64,000 nt of DNA, from the NCBI GenBank assembly GCA_015039315.1, contig WIDE01000021.1, positions 334,442-398,441 of the forward strand, read 5' to 3'. Source of the DNA: Clavulina sp. PMI_390. Taxonomy: Eukaryota; Basidiomycota; Agaricomycetes; Cantharellales; Hydnaceae. Below are positions 18,970-31,487 of this stretch, in pieces; position 1 is the first letter of the stretch; each line of letters opens with the position of its first letter. The translations under genes and the position numbers were made by a program. Below the pieces are notes generated by a model, which was not told the origin of the DNA, made no database searches, and saw nothing but the letters and a program-made list of their open reading frames with translations.

Positions 18970-21009
18970 GTCTCAACGCCTCTCGAGTCAACCACCGCTT
19001 CTTGGCTGGCGCAATCTTCAAACCCTCTTGGTCTCTGTCTCTGCCTCTCTCTCGATGCTCCTTTTTGGCAGGCATCATCCTGATGCTAACGCTCTGTTAC
19101 GATTTTCATTCCCATTCATAAATGCCTTTTTCTAAATCAGTACACGCTTAGACTCTGTTCTGAGCATCTCATATCCCCCCTTGTTGTGCCATACTTTGTT
19201 TCCCCCCTGTGTGTACTTCTAGTTCTAACCTGACGTTATCCCCTTGTGGTCGTCAAATGTCATGTCAATTTTACGGTTAACGTCGTGATTATATCGTGCT
19301 GAGTGGCTGGGATTAAGAGTCTTCTTACTACGTACTCGTTCACGTACAGATGACGTCTGTAGTCAAGCTCTGTGGGTTGACTTCTTTCCGAATCTTCTGC
19401 GGTGCCGCTATGCCCGACCTAGTCCACCACAAGCCAAGCCCTGGCCCTGAATTTCGCCATGACGTAGATTTTCATGAATTTCATTAGGGCATCTGGCATT
19501 GCCAATGCCAGCGTCAGATGGCGATCGGAGACAAATCTAGCCGGCTTTCCAAATTCCATGGAATTTTGCTTCCGGTTGTATGCACGTGTGCACATGGGGG
19601 CTTTCAGCAAAAGGATCCGCGCACCCTCTTCCTCCGGTAAAAGACAAGTTAGACGTGAGCCGATTGTGGAGCTTGAAGAGCAGGGTGAGGTGGAGAGGAT
19701 ATTTGATATGCGGAACATTCGTCCTGGGTGCACCATATCATTGTTCCCTCCGCAAAATGCGCCTTGTAAATGATTATCACTTTGTATGGAAACTGAGTGT
19801 CAGGAAGGAAGGTTATTATTCGCGTAGCAGACAGATGGATAGGAGCATGTGATTTGATACTGTGAACACACGACAAGTTTCGTTCGTTTCCCACAGGGTA
19901 TGCAGGGTAGACTAACGACTCCCGGGGGCAATATCTCCATATCGCGATGGCGGATGTCGACAGCCACGAGACAGCGTGTGTGTACCGGCGGCAGCAACAT
20001 CAGCGCCGCGCGGAAAGCCATCGGTCGGGTCGGAAGATATTTTTCTATTTTTATTGTTAATGTATTAATTTCTAGCGGGCCAGCTCATGATATATCCCCC
20101 GCCGCGTCCAGTGGGGAAGAAACGTTGAGACATGTGTGCACTATAAGCGTCGAGCAAGCAGTCCACATGAGCTAATTTGGGACCGAGGTGCGCAGCAGGA
20201 TGAGAGTGCTTCCGACGTGGCTCCTCGCTCGAGAATCATTGGGAGATGAGGAAAAGCGAAAGAGGAGGCGAGAGAAGGCTGGGAATCCCATCTGCTGCTT
20301 TGTCGGCAATTTCGCCTTTGGAATCGCCGAAGAGTTGGAATTGCCACGCGAACCTGCAAATAATGATCGCGATGGCGATGTGGAGTGTTCGGCGAAGCCA
20401 TGCGGTACGGTGTGGCCTAGTCTGACTAGATAAACGCTACCAAAACTCTTCAACAGCGTCTCCCGACGACGCTGGTGACGTTTGGGGATAAACTTGGAAA
20501 CCAGATCGCCAAGCTGTTGATCGGCTGCCGTGGGAACACAGGATCAACGAATAGGAATCTGGGCGGGGAATTGAATGGGATCGGCTGCCGTGGGAACACA
20601 GGATCAACGAATAGGAATCTGGGCGGGGAATTGAATGGGACATGGAGCGGCTGAGGATCCACCCAATTTTCCCTTTTCTTCGGAGCTCTGGGAAAAAAAA
20701 TAAGAACAAAATTGCCAGCCCAATGATTGCAATCAATTCTGGAGGAAGCTCAATCTTGGTGAGAATCACGAGGGGTGGGGTCTAGCCAAAAGGAAAGAAT
20801 CCGAGCGCAGCAAAACAAATTAGACTCCGACTCGGGCTCGCCACCTCATCGTCTGTCTCTCTCCATTTCCCTTCACGTCCCTTAAGCACCGTCGGTTTCG
20901 TTGACGACACGTCTGCTCTCTCTCTTCCCTTTCCTCTCTTCCATCTCCACAGCGATCCAGCTGTTGTTGTTGTTGCTGTTGTGTGTCTTGAACAGGGATT
21001 ACGAGCATC
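18970..21009. other. Intergenic, 2 kb, no gene recognised
   Basis: Holds the 3' flank of the membrane-protein gene, the 60-bp perfect tandem duplication at 20519-20640, and a pyrimidine-rich stretch (about 20860-20960) immediately upstream of the chitinase start that resembles a fungal CT-rich leader. The open frames here show no family motifs. Confidence 0.45.
20519..20640. repeat. 60-bp perfect tandem duplication
   Basis: Bases 20521-20580 and 20581-20640 are identical over all 60 positions, and the match extends 2 bp further upstream. Two copies only. It is non-coding as far as I can see. Confidence 0.95.
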
Positions 21010-23602
21010 ATGGTCCACACGTCTGTCCGCCGGGTCACCGCGGCTGCACTGTTGCTAGTGCCTTCAGCAGCGGCCATTGCGCTCCCAGATTGGCTCTACC
21101 CGTCCTATCATGACTTTGGAGCACCGGTCATTGGGCGGTCTGGTGCGCCGAAGCGGTCTTTCCGATCCACCTCCGTGGTGCGTGGCTTTGCCTCTCCGCT
21201 CCACCCCCAACCAAATGACGACTGACACTACATGCACTGTTTCCCTCTCTGACCTCACAACACACTCAACTCGTCCTCTGGCTCTCTATGAATAGAACAA
21301 GCGCGCAGGTACCACAACACCGTCCATAGCTGCCACATGGTTCGCGGGGTGGCACGGTGGGCCGTACGACTTCCCGCCCGAGGATCTCTCATGGGAGAAG
21401 TACACCAACGTCAACTATGCATTCGCCATCCCCACTGCGGATCCTAGCTTCATCTCTCTCTCATCCACTGATGATTTGCTTCTGCGACGCGTCGTGGACC
21501 TGGGGCACCAAGTCGTGAGTTCCACCAGCAACATCCTTGTGACATTCCCATGGTGGAGCCCTAACGAATTGGATCTTGACATGACCTGGATCATGCTAGG
21601 GTACGGCGATTGCTATCACCGTCGGTGGATGGACAGGGTCACAGTACTTTAGCACTGCTGTGGGCAGCGCTGAGAACCGCACGGCGTTCATCGGCGCGCT
21701 CGCCAACATCGTGAGCGAATACAGCCTGGATGGCATCGACTTTGAGTACGTTTCCCATATTTTTCCTTGCCCTGAAATGAAATGATTGATTCAACAAACT
21801 GATTGTGTAACTCGCAATAGTTGGGAATACCCGGGCAACCAAGGCATCGGCTGTAACATCGTGAACGCAACGGACTCGGCCAACTTTTTGGAACTCCTCA
21901 AGGAGATCCGCGCATCATCATCTTTCCTCAGCAACATTACGCTTTCTGCTGCCACGTCGCTCACGCCGTTCTACGGTGCAGATGGAAACCCTGTACGTCA
22001 TTCCATTCATTTTTCGTCTTCGTTCCACGCGTCGGCTCGCTGCGTTTTGTTATGTTTTTCGCTTTGTTATTGATTTCGTTTCGCACGCCGTTCAATGACT
22101 CACGCTGTGATTTGCCCTCTATTCAAATCCTCACAACCCAACACCACCTCCGCCTGTCCTTCATCGCGCATGCATCTCATCCCGTTGTCCATGTGCCTCT
22201 TTTCATGCTTCGTTCATACCGGCTCATCCGACGTTTCAAAAAAATCTCATCCAATGATGTGTGGACCCGTGTAGATGACGAACGTCACCGAATTCGCGCA
22301 ATACCTCGACTTCATCGAGATCATGGACTACGACGTCTTTGGTCCCTGGTCCAGCACCACAGGTCCTAACGCGCCTCTCAACGACACATGTGTCTCGGAC
22401 CCAACTACGCAGCAGCAGGGCAGCGCTGTCTCGGGCGTCGCGGCGTGGGTCGCCGCGGGCTTTCCCGCGTCGAAGATCGTCCTCGGCACTGCGGCGTACG
22501 GCCATTCGTGGACCGTGAATGCGACGTCTGCGTTCGGCGGTGCCTCAACGGCGAATTCGAAGTTGCAGAGCGCATATGTGGCGTTTGAACAGGGCGTAAG
22601 CAAGCCTGGTGATGTTTGGGACGATGATTCTGCAGGACTGGATGTTTGCGCATACAACGAGACCTATGGGTGAGTTTCTAACAATGTTGACTGGCTTTGA
22701 GCCAGTGATATGGTATGCTTACGTCTATTACACTTTTTCTTATTAGTGGCTTGTACGATTTCTGGAGTCTCATCACCACTGGGTTCTTGGATACCAACGG
22801 AGCTGCTTTGCCTGGCATTGCGTACTATTACGACAATTGCACTCAAACTGTACGTCATTTTTTACGTCCCAACGAAAATCCGGTATTGATTGCCACACTA
22901 CTATAATCCATATAGCCATCCGTATACAATCCATCCACTAGCACGTTTGTCGCCTATGACGACGCAGCATCTTTCCATGCCAAGGGCGCTTACATTTCCA
23001 ACGCATCTCTGGCAGGGTTCGCCATGTGGGAGGCTGGTGGCGACTATAATGATCTCCTCCTAGATTCTATTCGTGCTGGCGCAGGCATGGCCGAGTTCGC
23101 ATTCAACTGCAGTGCTGAGCCGTACTATATCACCACGAGCAGGGTGTATCCCACGACGACTACGCAGACTACTACGTATACGTACATCGCGACTCAACCA
23201 CCGACGACGACTGGGCCGTACCATCATACGACCGTCACGGTCCAGACGAAGCCAACATCAACGCATACTACGCATACTATTGCCTCGTCTCCTTCAACGA
23301 CAAGCTCGTCGAGCACCACTTCAACTACCACTACTACCAGCACTACCACGAGCTCCACCACTTCGAGCTCGAGCTCTGTTGCTAGTACCAGTCATAGCAC
23401 CACGACCACACCCTCGTCGAGCACGCACTCGACTACCACCACCAGTTCTCATAGCACAATCACCGCAAAGATCCCTGTTCCTTTCACCACGACCCTCACG
23501 ACTACTATGCTCAACTCGACTGTCTCTTCGATGTCACTTTGGTATAACTTGACTACCACATTGACCTCCTCGACAACGAGCACGAGCATGACCACCATCT
23601 AG
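21010..23602 (+). CDS. GH18 chitinase, secreted
   Basis: Seven-exon model: 21010-21177, 21296-21514, 21600-21745, 21821-21992, 22275-22669, 22747-22849 and 22916-23602, giving 629 residues. It starts with a signal peptide (RRVTAAALLLVPSAAAIA). The GH18 barrel shows the ITVGGW strand and the catalytic motif DGIDFDWEYPG, whose Asp-Trp-Glu is completed across the third intron; the Glu is the proton donor. FIEIMDYDVFG is the conserved later barrel strand. After the catalytic domain there is a Ser/Thr-rich tail of about 165 residues, probably O-mannosylated. No chitin-binding module or clear GPI signal is seen. Intron 4 (282 bp) is unusually long. The enzyme hydrolyses chitin in cell-wall remodelling or nutrition. 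Confidence 0.9.
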
Positions 23603-25586
23603 AGTGCAAGAGACCAGCGCCCCTCTCTCTTCTCTCATACGAACATCACATGGCTGCCAAGCAAACGAAAACGCCCCTTACCTCTCCCCATCCCCATCTA
23701 GATGGCTGCTGTTTTGGGCTTTGGATTTTATGAACGACGAATTTCTTTGAGATCTTCTCCCCTTGCTTTGTATATTACCGGCTTTGTATGAGGTGCAGAC
23801 ACACTTCACTACTTTGCTATTGCTCATTTGTACTTTTCCTGCTTTCTGCTTTCCCTTTCCCCCAGCCCCCACCCTCCCCCGCCCCTATTCTCCCACTAGT
23901 TTCTTTCTCATCTTCCATCTCGCATAGCATGTTGCATTTCCCATTGCTTGGTGAGAGGGCCTAACAAGCCTCCATCCCAGGCATCTCATCTTGTCTTATT
24001 GACATCCCAGTCCTGTCCCATCCCATCGTGCCGCGCGCGATCTCGTACATGAATCAATGTATGTAGCTATATAAGTTTTTAGCCCGCTCCGCTCCGAGCA
24101 CACACGCACGCCCCGAGTAGTCGTAGCTGCTTTTCCTTTTTCAAGATGACAGCTTTTTTCTTACTTTTCTCTCATGCCGCCAAGGATGGATCCTCGCTCA
24201 ATCGCTCGCTCGCTCGGCCACTCATTGGCTGCTCCAAGATCGCTGCTCCGACCCATAAATAATACTCCGCCGCAGGCGTGAGCTAAGCAGTTTTCGTTTC
24301 CTTTTTGCGCCGTCTGGGTCCCCGCAGGGCTATTAGGCTCCACAGCATGTAGGAAGCGAAAATTTTCGACAACGACCAGCCCGCCAGCACGACGTATCGA
24401 TGTGAATTCTCCGAAAGTCCGACCGTGCCGATGTTTTGCCACAATTGCTGTCGCGCGGACGCAGCAAAGAGGGGGATTCAACCTACAGTAAGGGATCGTT
24501 GACGAGCCTAGTACTGGGAGTGCATATGCGCGAGGCATCGGAAGGTGTATTTCTTGGCTAATTAGAATTTATTGTGTTGTCGCTCGATCGGGGTTGTTTG
24601 GCTGTGTTGTGGAATAAGGGGTTCCCACGCTTTTCGCTTTCTTTTTCACGCATTTTCCCTTCCATGGATGACCCGACCGTCGGGAACGTGAGTTCGAGGT
24701 AACGAGCAATGTTTTTCTTATTACCGTAGTGTGAGGGGTTGTGAGGCAGTGTTACGCATTCTGTGATTTGTGTTTTGATGCGCAGGATTTTCAGAGACCC
24801 CACCCAGTCATAAGGTGCCCACCCATCATCATCAGTGTGGAGGGGAGGGAACGTCTAACGGGGCGAACTCCGATCATCAAGGCTGTCATATTGACTGGTA
24901 TCTGTTGATCGTTCATTGCTCACTTTTCGACTGAATTAATGACTGAGTGGGTGGGTGGACTTGAGAACTGAATGGATCTGATCGCTGTTGCGCGCTGCCA
25001 AGTCAACCAACTGTGAAGCGCGCAGCCCCGTTGATGTCTGCCTAAGCGCCTCCCCTCAGAGCCCCTACTACGGATGCTGGTCGTCCGTTTTGTTATGCTC
25101 TCCTTCTAACCGCCATCTTATCTATCTGTTCTCTGCTTTTTCTTTGCTCCCCCGCTTCTATTTGTCTTTCGGCCTCTCGTTTCTGTCCTGCTTGTGTCCT
25201 CTTCGAGCCCCTCGAGCGGCTGGTCTGCCCGAGCCCCCTCCACTAGTCGAAGCTCAAGCACTCCTTCTATCTCTATCTTTGGCTCTTTCTCTTCTTCTCG
25301 GTCTATCGGTATTGCTCCGCTGGTTGCACAATCTCCAGTCTAATCATCTGCTCCTGCTCCAATACGTATTCGACGTTTTCCTGCCGGGCTATCCTCCGAA
25401 CCCGAAAACAAGCTCCCAATCAATCCAATCCAGCCTATTGTCAATCGGACATTCGATTGGGGCGCGAATCCGCACTGATAATATTGGTGCTAACATTGGC
25501 ACTCCACTATTCCTGGTGTCCAGTGTGATTTGTATTGCACTGCGAGACTCTCCCTCCGAAGCTTCGATACCCCGACATTGCTTATC
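23603..25586. other. Intergenic, 2 kb
   Basis: 3' flank of the chitinase gene and a long, locally pyrimidine-rich 5' region (about 25080-25380) of the following membrane-protein gene. An open frame at 24161-24538 on the minus strand has no recognisable motifs. Confidence 0.4.
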
Positions 25587-28500
25587 ATGCCACCTCATCG
25601 CCTGCGCTCGCACGATGAGACCCCTCCTCCGCCCTGTGAGTAACCTTTCTCCCTCCTTTGCTTCCTACCACGACGCCGGTCCTTGCTTGGACGACTTTGA
25701 TCATGGCTTACTGACGACTGCTGCTCTCTCCACCTGTTCTCGCACCTGCCACCCATTCCCGATCCCATCAACAGCTGTTCTCCGAAATAGAGGCGCTATC
25801 CTAATGGACGGCTGGCGTCGAGCAGCGGGCAACGGGACAGAGGCGACGGTCTCTGTTTCTTCAGCAGAGCCCAAGTCGACATCTACGTCTGCCCCTGCCC
25901 CCACTACTACTTCTACTTCTACTTCTCCATCTTCTTCTTCTTCTCCCCTGGTCGCAAAACCTGTTGGTTCGACTTCGTCAACGACCTCCCCTTCTTCAAC
26001 GTGAGTATCCAACCTTGAATCCTGGTGATTAATCGATATGCGCCTAACATCGCTCGATCCCATAGCCCCGTTTCATCTTCAAGCTCGTTAGTATCCACTT
26101 CTTCCTCTTCGTTGAGCACTTCATCGTCGAGCCTGCTGCCGTCGTCGTCGTCGCCCCCTTCTTCGACACGGTCAACGACCGTGCCTACCACGACGACGTC
26201 GACAGCATCAACTTCTACTGCCTCTGGTCCAGGCGCCACCCTTGTTGTTGTAGCCCCTACTTCAGACACTAGCACAAGTGCTGAACCTTCTTCTTCTTCC
26301 ACTCCTACTTCTACGTCTACTTCTACGTCTTCCTCCGAATCTCCTACACCTTCTTCCTCCACCCCCGCATCTACGACCTCGCCTGTTGCTTCCTCCACCC
26401 CCGCCTCTACGACTTCGCCTGTCGCTTCCGCCAAACCCGCTTCTACACCCGCTTCCACCTCCACTTCCACTGCTAGTGGGGTAACTCCTGCTGGGTCAAC
26501 AAGGACGTCTTCGAGTGCAAAGCCAAGCGACCCTCTCACATCTTCAGTGCCCACCACAACAGTGAATGTGCAGACAATCACCACAAGCCTCCCCAGCACT
26601 TCGTAAGTTCCATCCTTACGGAAATCGATTCGCAACATGATCACTGACAATAATGATCATCCTTAAACCTTTTTATTAACTATGCGATATGATGCATGAT
26701 TGTCCGTTGTTCCGCGTTTGATCATTTCTCAACCACTCTCCGACTTGTGGCTTCGGGGCTTCGCTTCATTGATATTATTATCGTAACCCCCACACATGCA
26801 CGCGCAGGTCATCTCCTACCGCCAATAACACCCCACCAGCATCCCGGACAACAACATCAAGCAGCTCTAACCAAGACACCGCGCAACCTACTCAACCGAC
26901 CGGGTCACCAAGCTCGTCTCCCTCGTGCGTGGATTGTTTTTCTTTGTGTGTTTTCCTTCCCGTCGGCGGGCCGTTGGGATAGTCCGATTTTCTCCGACGG
27001 CTTTCGTTGCCTTGGCACAATGCCCAGCTGGCCTCGGGGATACTGCATGGGTGTCTTGCCATCTGACGGAAGGCGAAAAGCACTTGTCACCATGCGCATC
27101 ACTCTTCCATGGCTACTGCTTTGCCTGCCGCAACTAGAACGGGAATGTTGACCGAGCTAACCCCATACCACATTTTCTAGATCTTCCGATGATACTGGTG
27201 CATCCACTTCCCCTACTACGGCGGACTCGACAACGTCTGCGCTGCGCGACAGGTACGCGATTCGACTACTATTTGGATTGCAGCAGCTTTTGTTGTTGGT
27301 GACTCATTTTCCTTCTTAGTTCTCCCACTTCCGCTAGTACTACCTCTGCCGTGAAAATTGGAGGACTCTCATCGCCATCGCAGGCCAGCAACATTAGCAC
27401 CTCGGTCGCTTTCTCTACATCAGGGACAATTGTGTTTTCGACTGGGACTGTGATCCCTACTACTGTTGCTTCAAATCCTACCCCCGGGACGACTGCCAAT
27501 ACTACTGGCGCTAAGAGGTAGGATCAATCACAATACTGGCTCTGCTTGAAACTAATAGCCAATTGCCATTAGCTCTACCAACACTGGTGCTATTGCAGGG
27601 GGTGTCGTCGGTGGTCTTGGTGCCCTTGCCATCATCCTCTACCTGATCTTCCGCGCACGCCGTCGCCGCGCTTCCCGCAATCAATGGGGCTACTTCGATG
27701 ATACTGCCGGGGCTGGCTCAGGGCGCGGGTGGGCAAGCCGCATGTTCCGCACCACATCGCATGGCTCATCTGGTTCGAATGACCTCCGCGCCACCATCAA
27801 TCCATTTGAGGATCCTGATTCGCTGAGGAGCGATAGTGCAGAGGGCCGCCGCCCGATGGAAGTGGTCCCGAATTTGCCTCCCATCTTGCCGCCGCTATTG
27901 AGCAGCACGAGCAAAGATAGCGAGCCTATGTGGAGCATGGTGACCGCTCCTCCTCCCTCGTCATGGGCTGCTGGTGCCAGTGCTCCGATGGCAGCGCAGT
28001 CCAGCTTGGCGAGCCTGAACGAGCGTGGTCGCCAGACACCCAACAGTGCCGGTCTCGGCTTTGGTCGCCAGGCTCGTCAGGCGCAATCGCAATCACCGTC
28101 CGGTTCTGGATCCAACTCTGCGGACGGCCATGCTGAGGATGCTTCCCCCACTTCTCCTTCGCCATTCGCCGACCCGGATCCCTTCCGCCCCAACCCTCCC
28201 TCTGTGGAGTCGAATCATCAGTTTGTCACTCCTGAGGCTGCACGAGCTATCCTCACTGTGCGAAATGGGATGGCCTCTGGTGAGAGCACGCCTGCTACGG
28301 CTGTTGGTTCTGTCCCCTTCCGTCTTCCAACCCCTGGTGTGCCTATCATGAAGCCCATGACCCCGATCGCTGTGGATGAAGCTCCTGAATATCCACCTGT
28401 GCGCTCGCCGACGAGCCCTGCACCTCCTCCGTCTATGGTCCCGATGACGCCCACCTCTGCAGCAGCGGCACTTAGGAAGACCCCCGCACCAACTGACCCT

Positions 28501-29303
28501 CAATCCCCTGTTCCTAACAGGGACTCTCAGTACCGCAGGATCGCCGACTTACTCGACAGCATGGAGCACGAGAGCAATACACGCATCACCCCCAAGCCCT
28601 CATTGTCGATTTCAGGTGCTACCCCATCGCCGACTGCCTCTCCCAACACCCCCACTGCAAGCCAGCCCATGACGTGGCACGCGTCTTCCGGGAGCCCTAC
28701 TACCCCCACTGCTGCTACCCCCATGACTGCCAATGCTGGAACGGCGCTGCTCCCATCATCTCTCTTCGGGACTCGCCACCGTACCAACGCGATCAACCCC
28801 TTCGATGACGCGAGCACCATCGACACTCCCAGGTCGAGCACGGCCATTTCCTCGCCAGTGCCTTCCTCCGCCGCACTTCCCTCGTCCTCCAACCCCTTCG
28901 CCCAGTTCGCCCCAGTCGCATCCAACCGATCAACACTGAGCGTTTACCCCGAAGACTCGATCTCCCCTCGCTCCTCACACTTGCCGAAGGCTAGCGTCGA
29001 CTCGACCCAGACCTCAAACACGATGCAGTCCAAGCTCGGGCAGTCGTCGTTCGTCTCGAGCGGTGCGTCGGTGTATAGTGACGAGGACCCCGACTTGTTG
29101 GAAGATGATGCAAGGACCGTGACGGATGATGGTATCCCCGTGCGTAAGAGCGAGCGCAAGCTGCGCCCAAGTGACGTCTGGGAAACTGACAAAAGAGGAA
29201 GTCGGGCTATGAGCGCGGTTAGTAACCTTTCTCTTCCAACTAGCTCATGTTCTGTATGCTGATTTCAATCTCTCCGTTCGTCCAGGCTGGCTTCGCGATC
29301 TAA
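25587..29303 (+). CDS. Ser/Thr-rich single-pass plasma-membrane protein, sensor-like
   Basis: Eight-exon model: 25587-25635, 25775-26000, 26066-26602, 26808-26924, 27181-27252, 27320-27517, 27573-29217 and 29286-29303, giving 953 residues. The ectodomain is almost pure Ser/Thr/Pro and likely heavily O-glycosylated. One transmembrane helix follows (GAIAGGVVGGLGALAIILYL, then a basic FRARRRR stop-transfer), typical of fungal Mid2/Wsc/SKG6-like wall sensors. A roughly 530-residue Ser/Pro-rich cytoplasmic tail contains repeated NPFED, NPFDD and SNPFAQF motifs that resemble EH-domain-binding NPF endocytic signals. Five consecutive introns are phase 2, so exons 3-6 can be skipped in frame. No signal peptide is visible in the predicted first exon, so the 5' end is uncertain. 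Confidence 0.75.
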
Positions 29304-29571
29304 GCCCGGAATCTTTTTTCTTCTTCTCCTTGACTGATCACCATGCGGTTCATCCCTGAGGGTGTCGGCTAATTGGGACTTTTACATTCCTTCTTGTTGT
29401 GGTTTTTCGTGTCTTCTCTTCTTTTCTGTGTGCTCTAATCCCTACTCCTAGAGGGCTAGACTCCATGTACAAGTAGTGGTACAGTCAAAAATCAAAACAT
29501 TTGGCGTTGTACAAGGATACATAGTCGCGGCACTTGAACCCTCTTTCCCTCCACAGATAACGTTTAGGAGA

Positions 29572-31290
29572 TCACGACGCTTGCAGAGCCTACCCAAGGA
29601 AAGCAACATCAGCGACTCGCGAATCATGAGAAGCACTTTGGACACTCACAGCTGAAGGGGTCAGTCCCAGTTCTCTCAGCGACTTGGTAAAGTCCGCGCG
29701 AGCAAAGGTTTTCCTGTCATGGTGTATACAATAAGCCCCATCATTTGCACTAAGAAGAACCGGGGAGACCTACCTGGGGAAGTTCATGGTAAATGAGACA
29801 GTGTTGGGGTCAATAGAGGGGTTCTGGGCAGCTGCGGCTTGAGCAGCATCCCCAAGTGCTGTTTTGAAGGAATGAAATAAGATGAGCAGAAGGATGAAAA
29901 GCGACCGCAGAGCTAAGGGTAGGAAGAAAAGCTTACTTTGGTCACTTGGGAGAGTGAGAGTGATCGTGCCACCTGCTGCCCGAATCTATACGCACGTTCC
30001 TGAAAGTCAGCATAACGCCGATTTTTGGAAGGAAACACCACCCACTTGCAAGCGAGTATCCTTGTAGTCAGCGCCTTTCACACCTGAAGATGTGCTGGCA
30101 GCGGGCGCTGAAGTGCTCGCGCCAGGCTTGTCGACGGCTCCAGCATCAGTCCATTCTTTACCTTCTCGCAAAGCCTTTTCTTTCGCAGCCTTTTGGGCAC
30201 GAGCTACTTTGTCTGCTTCGATCTGCGCCTTGATTGCTGCTTTGGCCTTGGCTTCCTCAATCTTCTCTGTGGGCTCGGGCGTGAGGCAATCAGGCACATA
30301 GGATGGCGGGTTGACGCTTACCTCGTCGTTTGGCCTCTTGCTCCTTGAGGGCCTGCTTGACCTTGAGCTCTTCGCGAGCAACTGCTTGGTCCTAGAGTTC
30401 CAGAAGTTGGAAATTCACATCTCGTAACAGAAACGAGCATATATCCAGAAACGTACCTTGCCCGCCTTGCGGCGAATCAGTTCATTTGCTTGATTTTCTC
30501 TCGCATCTTCAGCAGCCTTTACTGCTCGTTTAGCGGCCATCTTGGCGCGAAGCTCCTCGAGCTTTTGCTTCTTCTCTTCCTCGGTCAAAGGCTTAATCTA
30601 TCAGGAGAACAACCAGAATTCGCAAAGAGTTTAGAAGATTGACGAATGATATGTATCGAGGGGATAAGCAAGTATCACATACCTCCTCTGTGGATTCCTC
30701 GAACTGATCATGGCCGGACTTCTCAGCATGGAAGTTGGCGAGGTCAACATTCTTGAAGATTTTTCCACATTCTGAGCACTTGATAGACTATTTAAAAATT
30801 CGTCAGGTGTGCTCGTGAGACTCGACCGAAGCTGCTAGTGCACACTCACCCGCGCTTCACCACCGCCACCGGCAGCAGCCTCTGCGTTGGATGAGCTTGG
30901 GGTAACATTAGCGCTCGCTTTGCCCATGGCGGCTCGAATAGCTGCTGCGTCTTCGTCGTCGTCGTCCACATCCATACCAGATGATGCGCCGCCTCCGGAA
31001 CCCCCACTAGCTGGGACACTCGAGAGATCGGGGACTGGATCGTCGTTGTGCTCAAGAATAAAGTCCATAGCCTGAAACATATCTCAGCTGCCGATGCCAA
31101 TACAAACCATTTATAGACTCACTGGTTGGAGCCCTCGGTTCTGAGTAGCCTTGAGAGCCCCTACGAAGGACGCGTCATTGGAGTGAGTGGCTGTGGATAC
31201 ATTTGTATCGTGATGATAGTGGTGATTTCACGAACAGGCTACGCGATCCTCGGGAAAGCCCATCGATATCAGGGTATCTTTGTCCGACAT
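29572..31290 (-). CDS. UBA-UBX domain protein, UBXN1/SAKS1-like ubiquitin adaptor
   Basis: Eleven-exon model from the ATG at 31290 to 29572: 31290-31236, 31160-31123, 31071-30850, 30787-30683, 30597-30457, 30391-30322, 30266-30046, 29985-29937, 29858-29774, 29713-29650 and 29589-29572, giving 355 residues. The N-terminal UBA domain (LISMGFPEDRVAWALKATQN ... AMDFILEHND) binds ubiquitin. An acidic linker and a C2H2-like finger (CSECGKIF ... FHAEKSGH) follow. The charged coiled-coil helix and the C-terminal UBX domain (TRLQIRAAGGTITLTLPSDQ ... FARADFTKSLRELGLTPSA) would dock on Cdc48/p97. The last short exon is the least certain. It is transcribed divergently from the 31488 F-box-like gene. Confidence 0.9.
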
Positions 31291-31335
31291 GTTGAATCAC
31301 TTGAAGTTGTGGCCAAGAAGTTGAGAGTGGGGAAC

Positions 31336-31364
31336 GTGACACTGCCTCGCTCCGGCAGTGTCAC
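31336..31364. promoter_or_regulatory. Perfect inverted repeat in divergent promoter
   Basis: GTGACACTGCC, a 7-base spacer, then GGCAGTGTCAC: eleven-base arms with no mismatch. It lies between the divergent starts of the UBX gene (31290) and the F-box-like gene (31488). It contains the GTGAC/GTCAC unit found in other subfamily B promoters. It could be a binding site for a dimeric factor or a hairpin in a UTR. Confidence 0.6.
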
Positions 31365-31487
31365 AGCCAGTGACTCATACCTGTTTATCGGAACCTCTCA
31401 CCTCCAATAGTATGGTCAGATGTTCCCAGCAGGGAGACGTCTGGCCGATACTGCAGTGCTTGGTTTCTGACAGCACACAATATCGGT

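Noticed and set aside
20437..20769. 110-residue minus-strand frame with an internal peptide repeat
   Set aside because: The repeat is just the translation of the 60-bp DNA duplication. No family motif and no intron logic; not called as a gene.
23073..23552. Arg/Leu/Pro-rich plus frame
   Set aside because: Out-of-frame reading of the chitinase Ser/Thr tail.
24161..24538. 125-residue minus-strand frame in the chitinase 3' region
   Set aside because: No recognisable motif or splice context; its length is within chance for this base composition.
25919..26650. 243-residue antisense Val/Glu-rich frame
   Set aside because: Complement of the Ser/Thr-rich ectodomain repeats; composition is explained entirely by the sense strand.
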